A DNA stretch of 64,000 nt from an uncultured Oligoflexales bacterium (GTDB lineage Bacteria > Bdellovibrionota_B > Oligoflexia > Oligoflexales > JAPPIL01). Both the position numbers and the translations under genes were made by a program. A model generated the notes under the pieces. It saw only the letters and a list, made by a program, of their open reading frames with translations. It was not told the DNA's origin and searched no databases. The DNA lies in assembly GCA_958296095.1 (NCBI GenBank), contig OY282434.1:888001-952000 (forward strand), written 5' to 3'. Below, piece by piece: positions 25,279-34,026 of this stretch. Within the stretch, counting starts at the first letter, position 1. Each line of letters starts with the position of its first letter.

Positions 25279-26856
25279 ATGAACATTGCCGACATGCTCA
25301 GCACCCATGCACAACAACACCCATCTCGTATCTGCTTGTTGCGTGCCCACGGCCAAGACTGGCAACAGCTCGACTACGCACAGATGGCACGCCGTGTTGC
25401 CCAAACCGCACACAGATTGCAGGTGCTGGGAGTGCGGGCCGGCACGAAGACATTGCCTGCTTTGCCACCGACGCTGGATTTTTTCGTGTTGGTGTATGCA
25501 CTATTTAAAATTGGCGCGGTGCCCGTCTTTATCGATCCACGCCTGGGAAGCCAAAACTTACGCCGCTGCCTACGACGGCTGCAACCTGATGTGCTTATCG
25601 CCACGCCTACAGTACAGTTGCTGTTGCGCGCCATTGCTGCCCTGCGGGTCAAGCACACCCTCAGGCCCGCGAGTTGTCTGCGCACTGACACCCACCTGCA
25701 CACCTCTAGCTGGCCAGCAGGGAAGCAGGATATTGCCGCAATCACCTTCACTAGCGGCAGCACGGGCACGCCCAAAGGCGTAGTTTACACGCACCATATC
25801 TTCGCCGCCCAACTCGCCGCCTTGCGTGACATGTTTGCCATCAAGGGCGATAGCTACGACCTCGCCACCTTTCCACTGTTCGCACTCTTCGGCCCGCTAC
25901 TAGGTCGCACTACGGTATTGCCCGCGATGGACATGACACGCCCAGCTCGTGTCAATCCCACAAATTTGCTGGCCGCCTTCCGCCGTTTCAACATCGCCTC
26001 GATGTTCTGTTCGCCCGCGGTGCTTGATAAACTTGCCGCTTACGGCAGACAGCACGGCATCACCTTACCTACCTTGCAACAAGTGATATGTGCTGGAGCT
26101 CCCGTCAATCCTCGCATCTTGCGCACTCTTGCCCCGCTGTTGCCTGCTGATACACAGGTATTCACACCGTACGGTGCAACCGAAGCCTTACCTGTGTCCC
26201 TTATCGGCAGTCACGAGATTTTGCGTCACACGGCCCCAGCCACGGCACGGGGGGCGGGCATCTGCATCGGCAAACCGCTGGCAGCCGTCGATGTCAAGAT
26301 AATTGCCATTCACGACGGGGTGTTGCCTGCTAACAAAAACTTGCACCTGACACTGGGAGAGGTAGGCGAAATTACCGTCAGTGCCGCGTGGCTGTCGCTC
26401 TCTTACTACGCTGAGGCTGAAACTGAAGCAAGATACGTGTTCCAAGGCAGAACCTACCATCGCATGGGCGATCTCGGCTATTACGACGCGGCAGGACGAC
26501 TGTGGTATTGCGGGCGCAAATCACAGCGGGTGCAATGCGCGGCAGGCACGCTGTATACTGTGTGTTGTGAGGGTATCTTCAACGCGCATGCAGAGGTGAG
26601 ACGCACGGCCTTGATCGCGGTCAACACCGCAGGCCAACGACAGGCAGGCTTGTGCATCGAGACCTTGCAAAGACAATCCGCCGCGCAGCAAAAAAAATTG
26701 CGAGAAGAATTGCAGCAGTTGGCACAAAAATTTAACATTACCATGGCCATCACCCGCTTTTATTTTTTAAAAAAACTACCCGTCGATCGGCGGCACAACG
26801 CTAAAATTTTGCGCGAACAACTGACACGAGAGGTCGGTAAATGTATGCCCTCGTAA
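25279..26856 (+). CDS. oleC: OleC-like AMP-dependent synthetase (beta-lactone synthetase)
   Basis: 525 residues of the ANL adenylating family. The phosphate-binding loop is TFTSGSTGTPKGVVYTH (about 155-171), the A5-type motif YGATEALPVS is near 300, and MGDLGYYDAAGRLWYCGRKS is near 395. The pairing with OleD and the motif VYTHHIFAAQ/YGATEALP point to OleC. OleC closes 2-alkyl-3-hydroxy acids to beta-lactones in long-chain olefin synthesis. A fatty acyl-CoA ligase function cannot be excluded. The last 16 bases overlap oleD, so the two are translationally coupled. oleA and oleB are not in this window. The direct-repeat array lies upstream. Confidence 0.82.
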   Translation: MNIADMLSTHAQQHPSRICLLRAHGQDWQQLDYAQMARRVAQTAHRLQVLGVRAGTKTLPALPPTLDFFVLVYALFKIGAVPVFIDPRLGSQNLRRCLRRLQPDVLIATPTVQLLLRAIAALRVKHTLRPASCLRTDTHLHTSSWPAGKQDIAAITFTSGSTGTPKGVVYTHHIFAAQLAALRDMFAIKGDSYDLATFPLFALFGPLLGRTTVLPAMDMTRPARVNPTNLLAAFRRFNIASMFCSPAVLDKLAAYGRQHGITLPTLQQVICAGAPVNPRILRTLAPLLPADTQVFTPYGATEALPVSLIGSHEILRHTAPATARGAGICIGKPLAAVDVKIIAIHDGVLPANKNLHLTLGEVGEITVSAAWLSLSYYAEAETEARYVFQGRTYHRMGDLGYYDAAGRLWYCGRKSQRVQCAAGTLYTVCCEGIFNAHAEVRRTALIAVNTAGQRQAGLCIETLQRQSAAQQKKLREELQQLAQKFNITMAITRFYFLKKLPVDRRHNAKILREQLTREVGKCMPS

Positions 26857-27830
26857 CAGGTGGTGGTGGCTTTCTTGGTTTTGAGTTGGTCAAGCAGCTG
26901 CTTACTGCGGGCTATCGGGTGCGTTCGTTTTCACGCCAGCGCTATGCCGCGCTTGTGCGTCTCGGAGTTGAGAGCATGTGTGGCGATCTTGGCAATGCGA
27001 AATCCGTGCGGCAGGCGGTGCAGGGAGTTGATATTGTCTTTCACATCGCGGCACGGGCAGGGGTATGGGGCAAGCGGCAATTGTATTACGACACCAACGT
27101 GCACGGCACTGCGCATATTGTGCAAGCCTGCCTGCATCATGGGGTCAAGTATCTCGTCTACACTGGCAGTCCCAGTGTGACCTTCTCTGGGCAGGCACAG
27201 GAGGGGGTTAACGAAGACACGCCCTATACGCAGAAATTCTTCTGTGCCTACCAAGAGACCAAAACAATTGCCGAGCAGTACGTCCTGCAAGATCGCCGTC
27301 CTGAGCTGCATACCCTAGCCTTGCGCCCGCACTTGATTTGGGGAGTAGGCGACCCGCATTTTTTGCCCCGCCTGCTTGCCCGTGCCAACCGCCTGCGTTT
27401 TATCGGCGACGGCACCAACTTAATCGACACGACCTACCTCAGCGATGCCGCGGCAGCCCATCTGTGCGCCGCCCAAGCATTACGCCACCAGCATCACCTC
27501 AGCGGCCGCAGCTACTTCATTTCCAGCGGCGAACCGCGGCGCGTGGCTGTATTCCTCAATGCTCTGCTGGCTGCCTGTGGACGGCAAGCCATCACCCGAA
27601 AAATCCCCCGCCGTCTCGGACTGTGTCTAGGCACACTGTGCGAAACCGTCTTTCGCTGGCTCGGCAACGAAAATGAGCCGCCCTTGACTTACTTTGTCGC
27701 CGCCCAACTCGCAACTGCACACTGGTATGACATCAGTCGTGCTCGGCAAGAACTCGGCTACCAGCCGCGTGTTTCCTTGGCACAAGGGTGCGCTTTAGTG
27801 CAGGCCGCGCACGCTAAATATAACCGCTGA
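26841..27830 (+). CDS. oleD: OleD-like 2-alkyl-3-oxoalkanoate reductase
   Basis: 329 residues of the extended SDR / 3-beta-HSD family. The nucleotide-binding motif is VTGGGGFLGFELVKQLL at the N-terminus. FHIAARAGVWGKRQLYYDTNV is characteristic of OleD. The catalytic YQETK (Y-x3-K) is near 133-137, and LRPHLIWGVGDPHFLPRLL is near 160-178. OleD reduces the beta-keto acid made by OleA to the beta-hydroxy acid that OleC activates, so the pair forms steps two and three of the ole pathway. The start lies inside the oleC gene. Confidence 0.85.
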   Translation: MYALVTGGGGFLGFELVKQLLTAGYRVRSFSRQRYAALVRLGVESMCGDLGNAKSVRQAVQGVDIVFHIAARAGVWGKRQLYYDTNVHGTAHIVQACLHHGVKYLVYTGSPSVTFSGQAQEGVNEDTPYTQKFFCAYQETKTIAEQYVLQDRRPELHTLALRPHLIWGVGDPHFLPRLLARANRLRFIGDGTNLIDTTYLSDAAAAHLCAAQALRHQHHLSGRSYFISSGEPRRVAVFLNALLAACGRQAITRKIPRRLGLCLGTLCETVFRWLGNENEPPLTYFVAAQLATAHWYDISRARQELGYQPRVSLAQGCALVQAAHAKYNR

Positions 27831-27983
27831 CATCGCAGCCAGGCCAAATTCTTCCCCGCCTACAAGTGGAGACACATGCCGCGAAAAATACAGTCTCTTG
27901 TGGTGGTGGTGTGTGAGATTTAATAATAATTACCACATGTTATTGGTAAAATTATAGGTCACAATAAAAAATATATTTTATTG

Positions 27984-28012
27984 TTGCAAAACAAAGAAAA
28001 AAACGATACACT
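27984..28012 (+). promoter_or_regulatory. Sigma-70 type promoter of the exported protein gene
   Basis: TTGCAA (27984-27989) and TACACT (28007-28012) are separated by an optimal 17 bases, in an A/T-rich region, with about 40 bases to the start codon that is preceded by AAGGAG. Both boxes match consensus at four or five of six positions. Confidence 0.6.
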
Positions 28013-28055
28013 TGGCCACTATATTTTATTGTCTATCCATTTTTAAGGAGATGTT

Positions 28056-28691
28056 ATGAAAATTTCAGTGTTTTTGCTTGCCTCGGTGGTTTCTGGTCTT
28101 GCTAGTGCCGGTCTTTACGCACATGATAAGCCAGATCAACATCCAAGTAAAATTTATTTGGATGAAGTTTCCTACACTCTGGAATGTGTCAACGGGAAGT
28201 GTCTGAATCTCGGCTGGTGGAGAAAGAAAAGTATGAATATTCATGTAGGCTGTCAAATTATGTGCAAGCGACATGCTGGGGTTATTCCAAGCTTTCAAAA
28301 GCTGGTATTCAACGGTAGTGAACGTGCCCCTAAAAGGGCGACGGTTATTGCTGCGGGGACCTATCAAGGTCAGCTGTGTGATGGTGTCTCTGGGGTAAAC
28401 AAGACGTTGGCTGATCGTGTAAATTTTGAATGCAGGGTGCTTGATGTGATTGAGTGGAAAAAATTTAAACTTAATCCGACCACCTATTTCCTCCCAAGTT
28501 CGACTAAAAGCAGGAAAGGCAGTGTTGAGGTTACAAGGCATAATCTAAATACCGATTTTTGTGCTAACTTAGAGAAAATGGGGACAGCATCTCCTTTTCA
28601 TAAGTTGAATTTTACCGCAGAAGCTTGTGATCCCGAATCTCGTGACGCGCAACTTCAACTTCGTTTTGAATGGTCGCCCAAAGAAGGTTAG
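28056..28691 (+). CDS. Exported protein of unknown function
   Basis: 211 residues with AAGGAG five bases before the ATG. The signal peptide is MKISVFLLASVVSGLASA. The mature protein has about eight cysteines in pairs (ECVNGKC, GCQIMC, LCDG, ECRV, FCAN, ACDP) and is rich in Lys and Asn, compatible with a disulfide-stabilised periplasmic or surface protein. No family recognised. It has its own promoter and is followed by a hairpin, so it is probably a single-gene unit unrelated to oleCD. Confidence 0.68.
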   Translation: MKISVFLLASVVSGLASAGLYAHDKPDQHPSKIYLDEVSYTLECVNGKCLNLGWWRKKSMNIHVGCQIMCKRHAGVIPSFQKLVFNGSERAPKRATVIAAGTYQGQLCDGVSGVNKTLADRVNFECRVLDVIEWKKFKLNPTTYFLPSSTKSRKGSVEVTRHNLNTDFCANLEKMGTASPFHKLNFTAEACDPESRDAQLQLRFEWSPKEG

Positions 28692-28706
28692 AGTTTGTTG
28701 TGACCT

Positions 28707-28758
28707 ACAGGTGGTTGACTTAGCCCTGAATACGCCTGTGTCCACCACCTGTCTTTCC
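28707..28758 (+). terminator. Possible terminator after the exported protein gene
   Basis: ACAGGTGG (28707-28714) pairs with CCACCTGT (28745-28752), followed by CTTTCCC. The loop of 30 bases is long and the T tract short, so it is only a candidate. Confidence 0.3.
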
Positions 28759-28769
28759 CTATAGCGAGG

Positions 28770-29595
28770 CTAGCAGGCAAGCCTGAACGCAATAACGAGA
28801 GGTTTGAGGACAAGCGGCGAGCGGAGCTAGGGAGCGGCAAAGAGCCGCGTAGCCGAGCGTTACAAAAAGCAGCGTAGCGAGCGAAGCGAGCTAGCAAGCG
28901 AGCGTTACAAAAAAGCCGCAGCGCAGCTGGGCGAGGCGCAGCGGAGCAAGCCAATGCTTAGCACAAGTCTCCGTTGTCTTGGCGAGGCGCAGCCCTACCG
29001 AGAAACCCGACCACAACAGGTATAGGCACATGCTTTATCTAAAAGCATAATCTGACAGCAATATGGCAGTATTTATGGTCGGGTTTTCGTACGGCCTCGC
29101 CTCGCCGTTCATGGAGCTCTCGGTAGGCAAGCTTGAACGCAACCGCCGAGAAGCCTGTGGGCAAGCTTGAGAACAAGCAGAGAGCAGCACAGACACCACT
29201 TAGCACGTTCCTCCGTTATCTTGGCACGGCACAGACCTGCCGAGAAACTCTCCTTGAGTTAAGTGTAAGCACGTGCCCTATGCAAAAGCATAATCTGAAT
29301 GCAATCGCGAGAGGCCTGAGTGCAAGGAGCGAGCTAGGAAGCGAGCGATACAGAAAGCCGCAGCGCAGCGCACGGTCTTGCCGCGCCGTTCATGAAGCTC
29401 TCGGTGGGCAAGAGGTGGTGGCAACAGCCGAGGAGCCTGAGGGCAAGCCTGAACGCAATAACGAGAGGTCTGAGCGCAAGGAGCGAGCGGGGAGCTAGGA
29501 AGCGGCAAGGAAGCAGGCGAAGCGAGCGCAGCGAGCGTTACAAAAAGCAGCGAAGCGAGCGATACAAAGAGTCGCGTACCGCCCTGCTGTCAAGC
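28770..29595 (+). repeat. Mosaic repeat cluster 6 (best example of the stem-loop module)
   Basis: AGCGAGC-rich repeats flank a complete module at about 28969-29131. Outer arms CCTACCGAGA (28994-29003) and TCTCGGTAGG (29118-29127) and inner arms AAACCCGACCA (29003-29013) and TGGTCGGGTTT (29076-29086) are perfectly complementary and nested. A small internal stem GCTTT/AAAGC lies in the loop. A left half-module follows at 29211-29310 and a right half at 29370-29415. The cluster ends at the lipoprotein gene stop. Confidence 0.85.
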
Positions 29596-31674
29596 TTAGC
29601 GCAGATCAAAGGCACTCTGGTTAACCTCTTTGCCGAATACTTGCGCGATCTGACGCACAATTTCAGGCAAGTTGTTCACGGGCAAGGGGTTGGCAAAGCC
29701 TTTATCAGCAACAAAAATTTGCTGCCAGTATTTTTTTCCTATGGCTTTTTCGCCATGTCCCCAAATAGACTCGTCTAAGCTGAGTGCAACCGCAGCTGTA
29801 GTACCTAAAACTGCTGCCCCCCCACCAGCAATGAGTGTGTTTCTTTTTCTTTTCTTCTGCTCCGCGATCGCTTGTTTTGCTTCCTCGGTGTTACCATTTT
29901 TTATGTTATCAAGTTGTTTTTCTAACTCATTGATTTCTTTTTCTGCTTCTTGCACTTTCTGAGTTTCCGCCGCGATAATATGCTTCCTCTCATCTACAGT
30001 CTCGCTGAGCTCAGCATGCTTACTTTTCATCTCATCAAGATTTTTAAGATCTTCTTTACGCGCGTTTATACCTTCTTCAAACTCATCAATCAACCTGCGT
30101 AACCGCGTGTGCTTTTTTTGCTGCACCAGCTCGTCAGCCTCCCCAAGGAGATCATCTAGATCTCCCCAGAATCCCTCCACCTGCGGTGCATAGTTTTTGC
30201 TGGTAAGACGCAAACTTTCAAGTGACAACAGGCCTTGACGTGCTTGCGAGATATCCTTATCCAACTTATTAAGTTCGGGTCGTACTACCCTCTTCCACCA
30301 TCCAGCAACACGTTCACCGAGCGGGTTCATAGCTCTGCCATAGAGCTGGAGATAAGCTTGGTTATGCCTGATGCTGTTAAAATCATCTATGCCACTAAAA
30401 AACAAGTCCTCAATTTCAGCCGCCGCCGCGTGTTTGTTGTAATCATCGATATTGGCATCAGCATTAAAAATTGCTGAGTAATCTCCACTATCTTTCGAGG
30501 CCTTATACGCCTCTTGTACTTTCTCAAATTTGGTCGGGAAGTCATCATTGGGATTGATCTTGATGCCAAAATTTTCGGCCAACTTCGGATCTATATCGAA
30601 TTCCATGTTTTTCTTGGCATCTATTTGCCTCTTAAATGTTTCAGCACGCCGTACCTGTGCTTTTTTGTCAAGGCTATCTAGAACATTGAGTGCTCTATAG
30701 TATCGTTCCAAATATCCCAGTTCAGTGGCTGACTCTAGCAACTGCGCCCCTTCCTGCCGTTTGCTAAGCGCATTGGTAAGATTCTCCACAAATTCAGGTG
30801 TCTTCATAAGGTCATTATCTTCTGCCAGTTGTTTCATGAGCGTCTCATGATCTCCTACGAAGGTACCATAGCTGCTGCGATAAAAACGCACTCCATCCTT
30901 GCCAAGAGATACGTGTGGATGTACACTTATTGCCTTCAATTGCCGCGCGAAAATTTTGTCGGTCTGCTCAGCCCGCTCGATAAGCGCCGCCATAAGCTTC
31001 GAATCTAGTGGCTCGTCACTGCCGTTAATTAGCTCTTGAAGCCTTTCACCTAGATCTGCATCGCGCTCTTTAAATTTACTGATTGCCTTTTTTACCTTTT
31101 TGGGATTAGCATTTACTAGGCCATCCCTTAGTTCCTCTAGCTCCGGAATCTTTTGGGATAATTCTTCCAACTTCTTTTCTTCAGCCTGCGCGTTCTTTAC
31201 TAATCCTTCGGCCGCCTCTGCCAGTTCTTCGCTCGAGTGGATTCTGCCCTCAAGGCTGCTGATATCCTTGGCGCGTTTGCTGCTCAGCTTAGCCCACTTT
31301 ACGCCTTGATGCACACCTACGGCAGCCAGCGCCGCACCCGCGAGAGCCGCTGTGTAGCCACCATACTTGGCTGCGAAAGAACGTCGCCGTTCGTTGGCTA
31401 GCAACACTACCTCCGCACCGCTAGCATCACGCAAGGCTGCACGGCAAAAACTGCTGTTGTCAAAATGCTGCGCCTGCAATGCGCCTTTTTTGCAGAGTAG
31501 CAAGCGATAGGCATTGGTGCCGTTCTGTTCATCCCTGCTGGGCACCACCCCTAGGGTAAGTTTACCATCGGTGACGGCACGCAGATCTGATTCTGGCTGC
31601 GTCCCCAGCCACTTGAACACACAAGCGCTAGTAGTCAGCAATGCCACGCATAGCAGCAAATTTAACCTACCCAT
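29596..31674 (-). CDS. Large coiled-coil lipoprotein-like protein
   Basis: 692 residues from the ATG at 31674, which has AGGAGGGG 7 bases upstream. The longer frame from 31710 has no site. The signal segment MGRLNLLLCVALLTTSAC ends in a lipobox-like TSAC, a weaker match than usual. A glycine/alanine hydrophobic segment lies near 95-115 (TAALAGAALAAVGV) and another near the C-terminus (LIAGGGAAVLGTTAAVAL). Between them are long heptad-rich charged helices (EEKKLEELSQKIPELEELRDGL and similar). The architecture suggests an envelope protein with two membrane-associated segments flanking a coiled coil. Family not recognised. Confidence 0.62.
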   Translation of the reverse strand: MGRLNLLLCVALLTTSACVFKWLGTQPESDLRAVTDGKLTLGVVPSRDEQNGTNAYRLLLCKKGALQAQHFDNSSFCRAALRDASGAEVVLLANERRRSFAAKYGGYTAALAGAALAAVGVHQGVKWAKLSSKRAKDISSLEGRIHSSEELAEAAEGLVKNAQAEEKKLEELSQKIPELEELRDGLVNANPKKVKKAISKFKERDADLGERLQELINGSDEPLDSKLMAALIERAEQTDKIFARQLKAISVHPHVSLGKDGVRFYRSSYGTFVGDHETLMKQLAEDNDLMKTPEFVENLTNALSKRQEGAQLLESATELGYLERYYRALNVLDSLDKKAQVRRAETFKRQIDAKKNMEFDIDPKLAENFGIKINPNDDFPTKFEKVQEAYKASKDSGDYSAIFNADANIDDYNKHAAAAEIEDLFFSGIDDFNSIRHNQAYLQLYGRAMNPLGERVAGWWKRVVRPELNKLDKDISQARQGLLSLESLRLTSKNYAPQVEGFWGDLDDLLGEADELVQQKKHTRLRRLIDEFEEGINARKEDLKNLDEMKSKHAELSETVDERKHIIAAETQKVQEAEKEINELEKQLDNIKNGNTEEAKQAIAEQKKRKRNTLIAGGGAAVLGTTAAVALSLDESIWGHGEKAIGKKYWQQIFVADKGFANPLPVNNLPEIVRQIAQVFGKEVNQSAFDLR

Positions 31675-31860
31675 AGCTACCCCTCCTCGGTAATTGTTTT
31701 GCGCGATCAACCCTATCTACGCCCGCCCATCGACACTTGCGCACGGCAACTTTAGTTTTAGTCTTAAATTTTTTTACAAGCCGCCGTTGTCTTGGCACGG
31801 CGAAGCGGGCAAATGTTGCTTAATTAGACGGGCTAGGGTAGCAGACAGACGCTGAGTGGA

Positions 31861-32916
31861 GTGGTTAAATTGTCTGCGGAACGAGCATTGCATGTCGGCA
31901 TCTGTCGGCTGAGTAGTCTCGGTGATGTCGCCCTGAGCACCGCTTGTCTTGACCTGCTGGCACGTGCCACTCGTCCGCTGCGGATTTATTGGGTGGGCAT
32001 GCCACCGCACAGCACGCTGCTGACCTACAGCCCTGTCAAACTGCAACATATTGTTATCGATCCGCAAGCAAAGTGGCATAGCATCATGTGTGCTGCGCAG
32101 GAACTGCGACACTTGCAGCTGTTCGTTGATTTGCAGCAGAATTTGCGCACACAGGTGTTGGCGGCACTGCTAGCTTGGCGTTGGGACATTCCCTGCTGCA
32201 CGTACGATAAAGAACGCCTGCGGCGGCTGTTATTGATCCTGGCGGCCCGTTGGCGTGGACGGAGAAAATTTGCGCCACCGACTACTTTCACGGCCCGCAG
32301 CCTGCAGTTTGAACGTATGCGGGCAACCCTAGCAAAGGCTTTGCAAATCGAAGCTGAGGCGGCACATCCGCATCTTGTCGTCAACGCTCCCGCGGCACGG
32401 CAGGGCCGTCTTGCCGTCGCGGTGGGGGCAAGCTATGCCACCAAGCGTGCGCCATTGCCGTTGTTGGCCGCAGTCTTGCGACAGGTGGTGGCGGGCTATG
32501 GTGGCACGGTGCGGCTGGAGATTTTTGTGCTTGGCAATGCTCAGGAACGAGAGTTGGGAGAACATCTGTGCGCACAGCTAGCCCTACCGCCCGCGCAGGT
32601 TAACAACATGTGTGGGCACTGGTCACTTGCGGCAGTGCCACCACACTTGGCGAGTATGGCAGTGCTGCTGTGCAATGACTCAGGCCTGCTGCACGTCGCG
32701 GAAGCGGTCGGCACACCGGTGGTCGCCTTGTTTGGACCGACGGTCGAGGCTTTCGGTTTCAAGCCTTGGCGCGCCGACAGTCGGGTGTTCTCCAGTCGTC
32801 TCGGCTGTCGACCCTGTTCACGGCACGGGCGCTCTCCATGTCGGTATGGCGACCAGAAATGTTTCACCGCGCTGGAGCATGCCACTATTGCCGCGGCGGT
32901 GTTGCAATGCTTGTAG
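31861..32916 (+). CDS. Glycosyltransferase family 9 (heptosyltransferase-like)
   Basis: 351 residues. The N-terminal ICRLSSLGDVALSTACLDLL matches the GT9 opening motif (R-x-S-x-G-D-x-v), and the C-terminal LLCNDSGLLHVAEAVGTPVVALFGPT is the hallmark nucleotide-sugar binding segment (N-D-S/T-G-x-x-H-x-A...P-x-V-x-L-F-G-x-T). These enzymes add heptose to the lipopolysaccharide inner core on the cytoplasmic face of the inner membrane. The start is uncertain: GTG at 31861 or TTG at 31870, the latter better placed relative to TGGAG. The donor sugar cannot be deduced. Confidence 0.87.
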   Translation: MVKLSAERALHVGICRLSSLGDVALSTACLDLLARATRPLRIYWVGMPPHSTLLTYSPVKLQHIVIDPQAKWHSIMCAAQELRHLQLFVDLQQNLRTQVLAALLAWRWDIPCCTYDKERLRRLLLILAARWRGRRKFAPPTTFTARSLQFERMRATLAKALQIEAEAAHPHLVVNAPAARQGRLAVAVGASYATKRAPLPLLAAVLRQVVAGYGGTVRLEIFVLGNAQERELGEHLCAQLALPPAQVNNMCGHWSLAAVPPHLASMAVLLCNDSGLLHVAEAVGTPVVALFGPTVEAFGFKPWRADSRVFSSRLGCRPCSRHGRSPCRYGDQKCFTALEHATIAAAVLQCL

Positions 32917-32961
32917 CTGCTCTGTGCAACTGCAAGAAGCTAGCATAGGCGTTGGCACTAC

Positions 32962-32991
32962 TTGACACCCACTGCCCTTATTGCCTATCCT
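32962..32991 (+). promoter_or_regulatory. Promoter of tRNA-Val
   Basis: A perfect TTGACA (32962-32967), an 18-base spacer and TATCCT (32986-32991) are followed by a GC-rich discriminator (GCGCGC), as in growth-rate and ppGpp-regulated stable RNA promoters. It lies 14 bases before the tRNA. Confidence 0.65.
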
Positions 32992-33005
32992 GCGCGCTCC
33001 CGCGC

Positions 33006-33079
33006 GGGAGCGTAGCTCAGTTGGTTAGAGCGCAGCGTTGACATCGCTGAGGTCAGAGATTCGAATTCTCTCGTTCCCA
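33006..33079 (+). tRNA. tRNA-Val (anticodon GAC)
   Basis: The acceptor stem is GGGAGCG with CGTTCCC (one G-T pair), the D arm GCTC/GAGC, the anticodon stem CAGCG/CGCTG with loop TTGACAT giving GAC, and the T arm with TTCGAAT. The 3' CCA is not encoded. A perfect 18-bp palindrome (32995-33012) overlaps the 5' end, so the leader can pair with the acceptor strand. Confidence 0.93.
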
Positions 33080-33115
33080 CTAGGCCCGCCGAAGATGTGA
33101 CCGCACCCCTGCCGA

Positions 33116-33152
33116 GGGACGTGGTCACCGCCAGGGGACGTGGTCACCGCCA
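33116..33152 (+). repeat. Two tandem copies of an 18-base word ahead of the SDR gene
   Basis: GGGACGTGGTCACCGCCA occurs at 33116-33133 and 33135-33152, period 19, just before the ribosome-binding site (AGAGGA) of the SDR gene. It may be an operator or a recent slippage product. Confidence 0.7.
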
Positions 33153-33160
33153 GAGGATAG

Positions 33161-33919
33161 ATGTCGCAGGAAGAAAAACCTCTCGCTGTAGTCAGTGGTG
33201 CTAGCAGCGGCATCGGCTTGAGCCTAATCAAGCAACTGGCGGCTCGCGGTTATCGCACGGTTGGCGTGGCACGGCGGCGCGACCGGCTGCAGCAGCTCAG
33301 CCGTTCCCTCGGTGCTGGGCACAGTTACCTGAGCCTAGACTTGACTCGTCGCGCGGCCCTCGCTGAGTTGTGCGCTTACCTGCGCCAGCATCGGGTATCC
33401 CTGCTGGTCAACAACGCTGGCTTTGGTAGCTATGGGGAGTTCGCGGCCAGCCCCTGCACGGATATGCTTAACCTCAACGTCGAAGCTCTCGCGACCCTAT
33501 GCCACACCTTCTTGCAGGAGGCCCGCGCCGGTGATGCCCTGCTCAATGTCGCCTCCGCGCTTGCCTTCGTGCCTGCCCCCTATGCCGCAGCTTACGCAGC
33601 CAGCAAAGCCTTCGTCGCCTCGCTCAGCGATGCGTTGTGGTACGAGTATCGCGCCAAAGATATTTACGTGCTATGCCTATGCCCTGCCGCGACGGTGAGC
33701 GAATTTCATCACCGGGCCGGGCGGAAGAGCAAGAGCAGCGCAGGCATGCAGAGTGCCGACGAAGTTGCGCGCCTTGCCCTACAAGCTCTGCACCAACGCC
33801 GTCAAGCAAGTGTCTTGACCTCCAGCCGCGGCAAACTGCTCTACGCCCTTGCCCGTCTTCTGCCGCGCCGCTTGCTGGTGCAGATGATGGGCAAAGTCAT
33901 GCGGCGCTGGATAACTTGA
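33161..33919 (+). CDS. Short-chain dehydrogenase/reductase
   Basis: 252 residues of the classical SDR family. The cofactor motif is SGASSGIGLSL near 12-22 (T/SG-x3-G-x-G), LLVNNAGFGSYG is near 85-96, and the catalytic YAASK (Y-x3-K) is near 144-148, with a preceding Ser in NVASALAF. The C-terminus is basic and amphipathic (LYALARLLPRRLLVQMMGKVMRRW), typical of membrane-associated DltE/YqjQ-like SDRs. The substrate is unknown. It follows tRNA-Val on the same strand. Confidence 0.87.
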   Translation: MSQEEKPLAVVSGASSGIGLSLIKQLAARGYRTVGVARRRDRLQQLSRSLGAGHSYLSLDLTRRAALAELCAYLRQHRVSLLVNNAGFGSYGEFAASPCTDMLNLNVEALATLCHTFLQEARAGDALLNVASALAFVPAPYAAAYAASKAFVASLSDALWYEYRAKDIYVLCLCPAATVSEFHHRAGRKSKSSAGMQSADEVARLALQALHQRRQASVLTSSRGKLLYALARLLPRRLLVQMMGKVMRRWIT

Positions 33920-34026
33920 CAAGAGCACGTCCCCGAACCGCGCGCTGCATGCACGGCAGAGACCGTGCCAAGACAACGGGGCCGGGGCTAAGATGGCAGG
34001 TTGTCTGAAAAAATTGGCTTAGCAGT

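Noticed and set aside
25279..26856. Stand-alone nonribosomal peptide adenylation domain
   Set aside because: There is no carrier domain or other NRPS modules, and the overlap with an OleD-type reductase fits OleC better.
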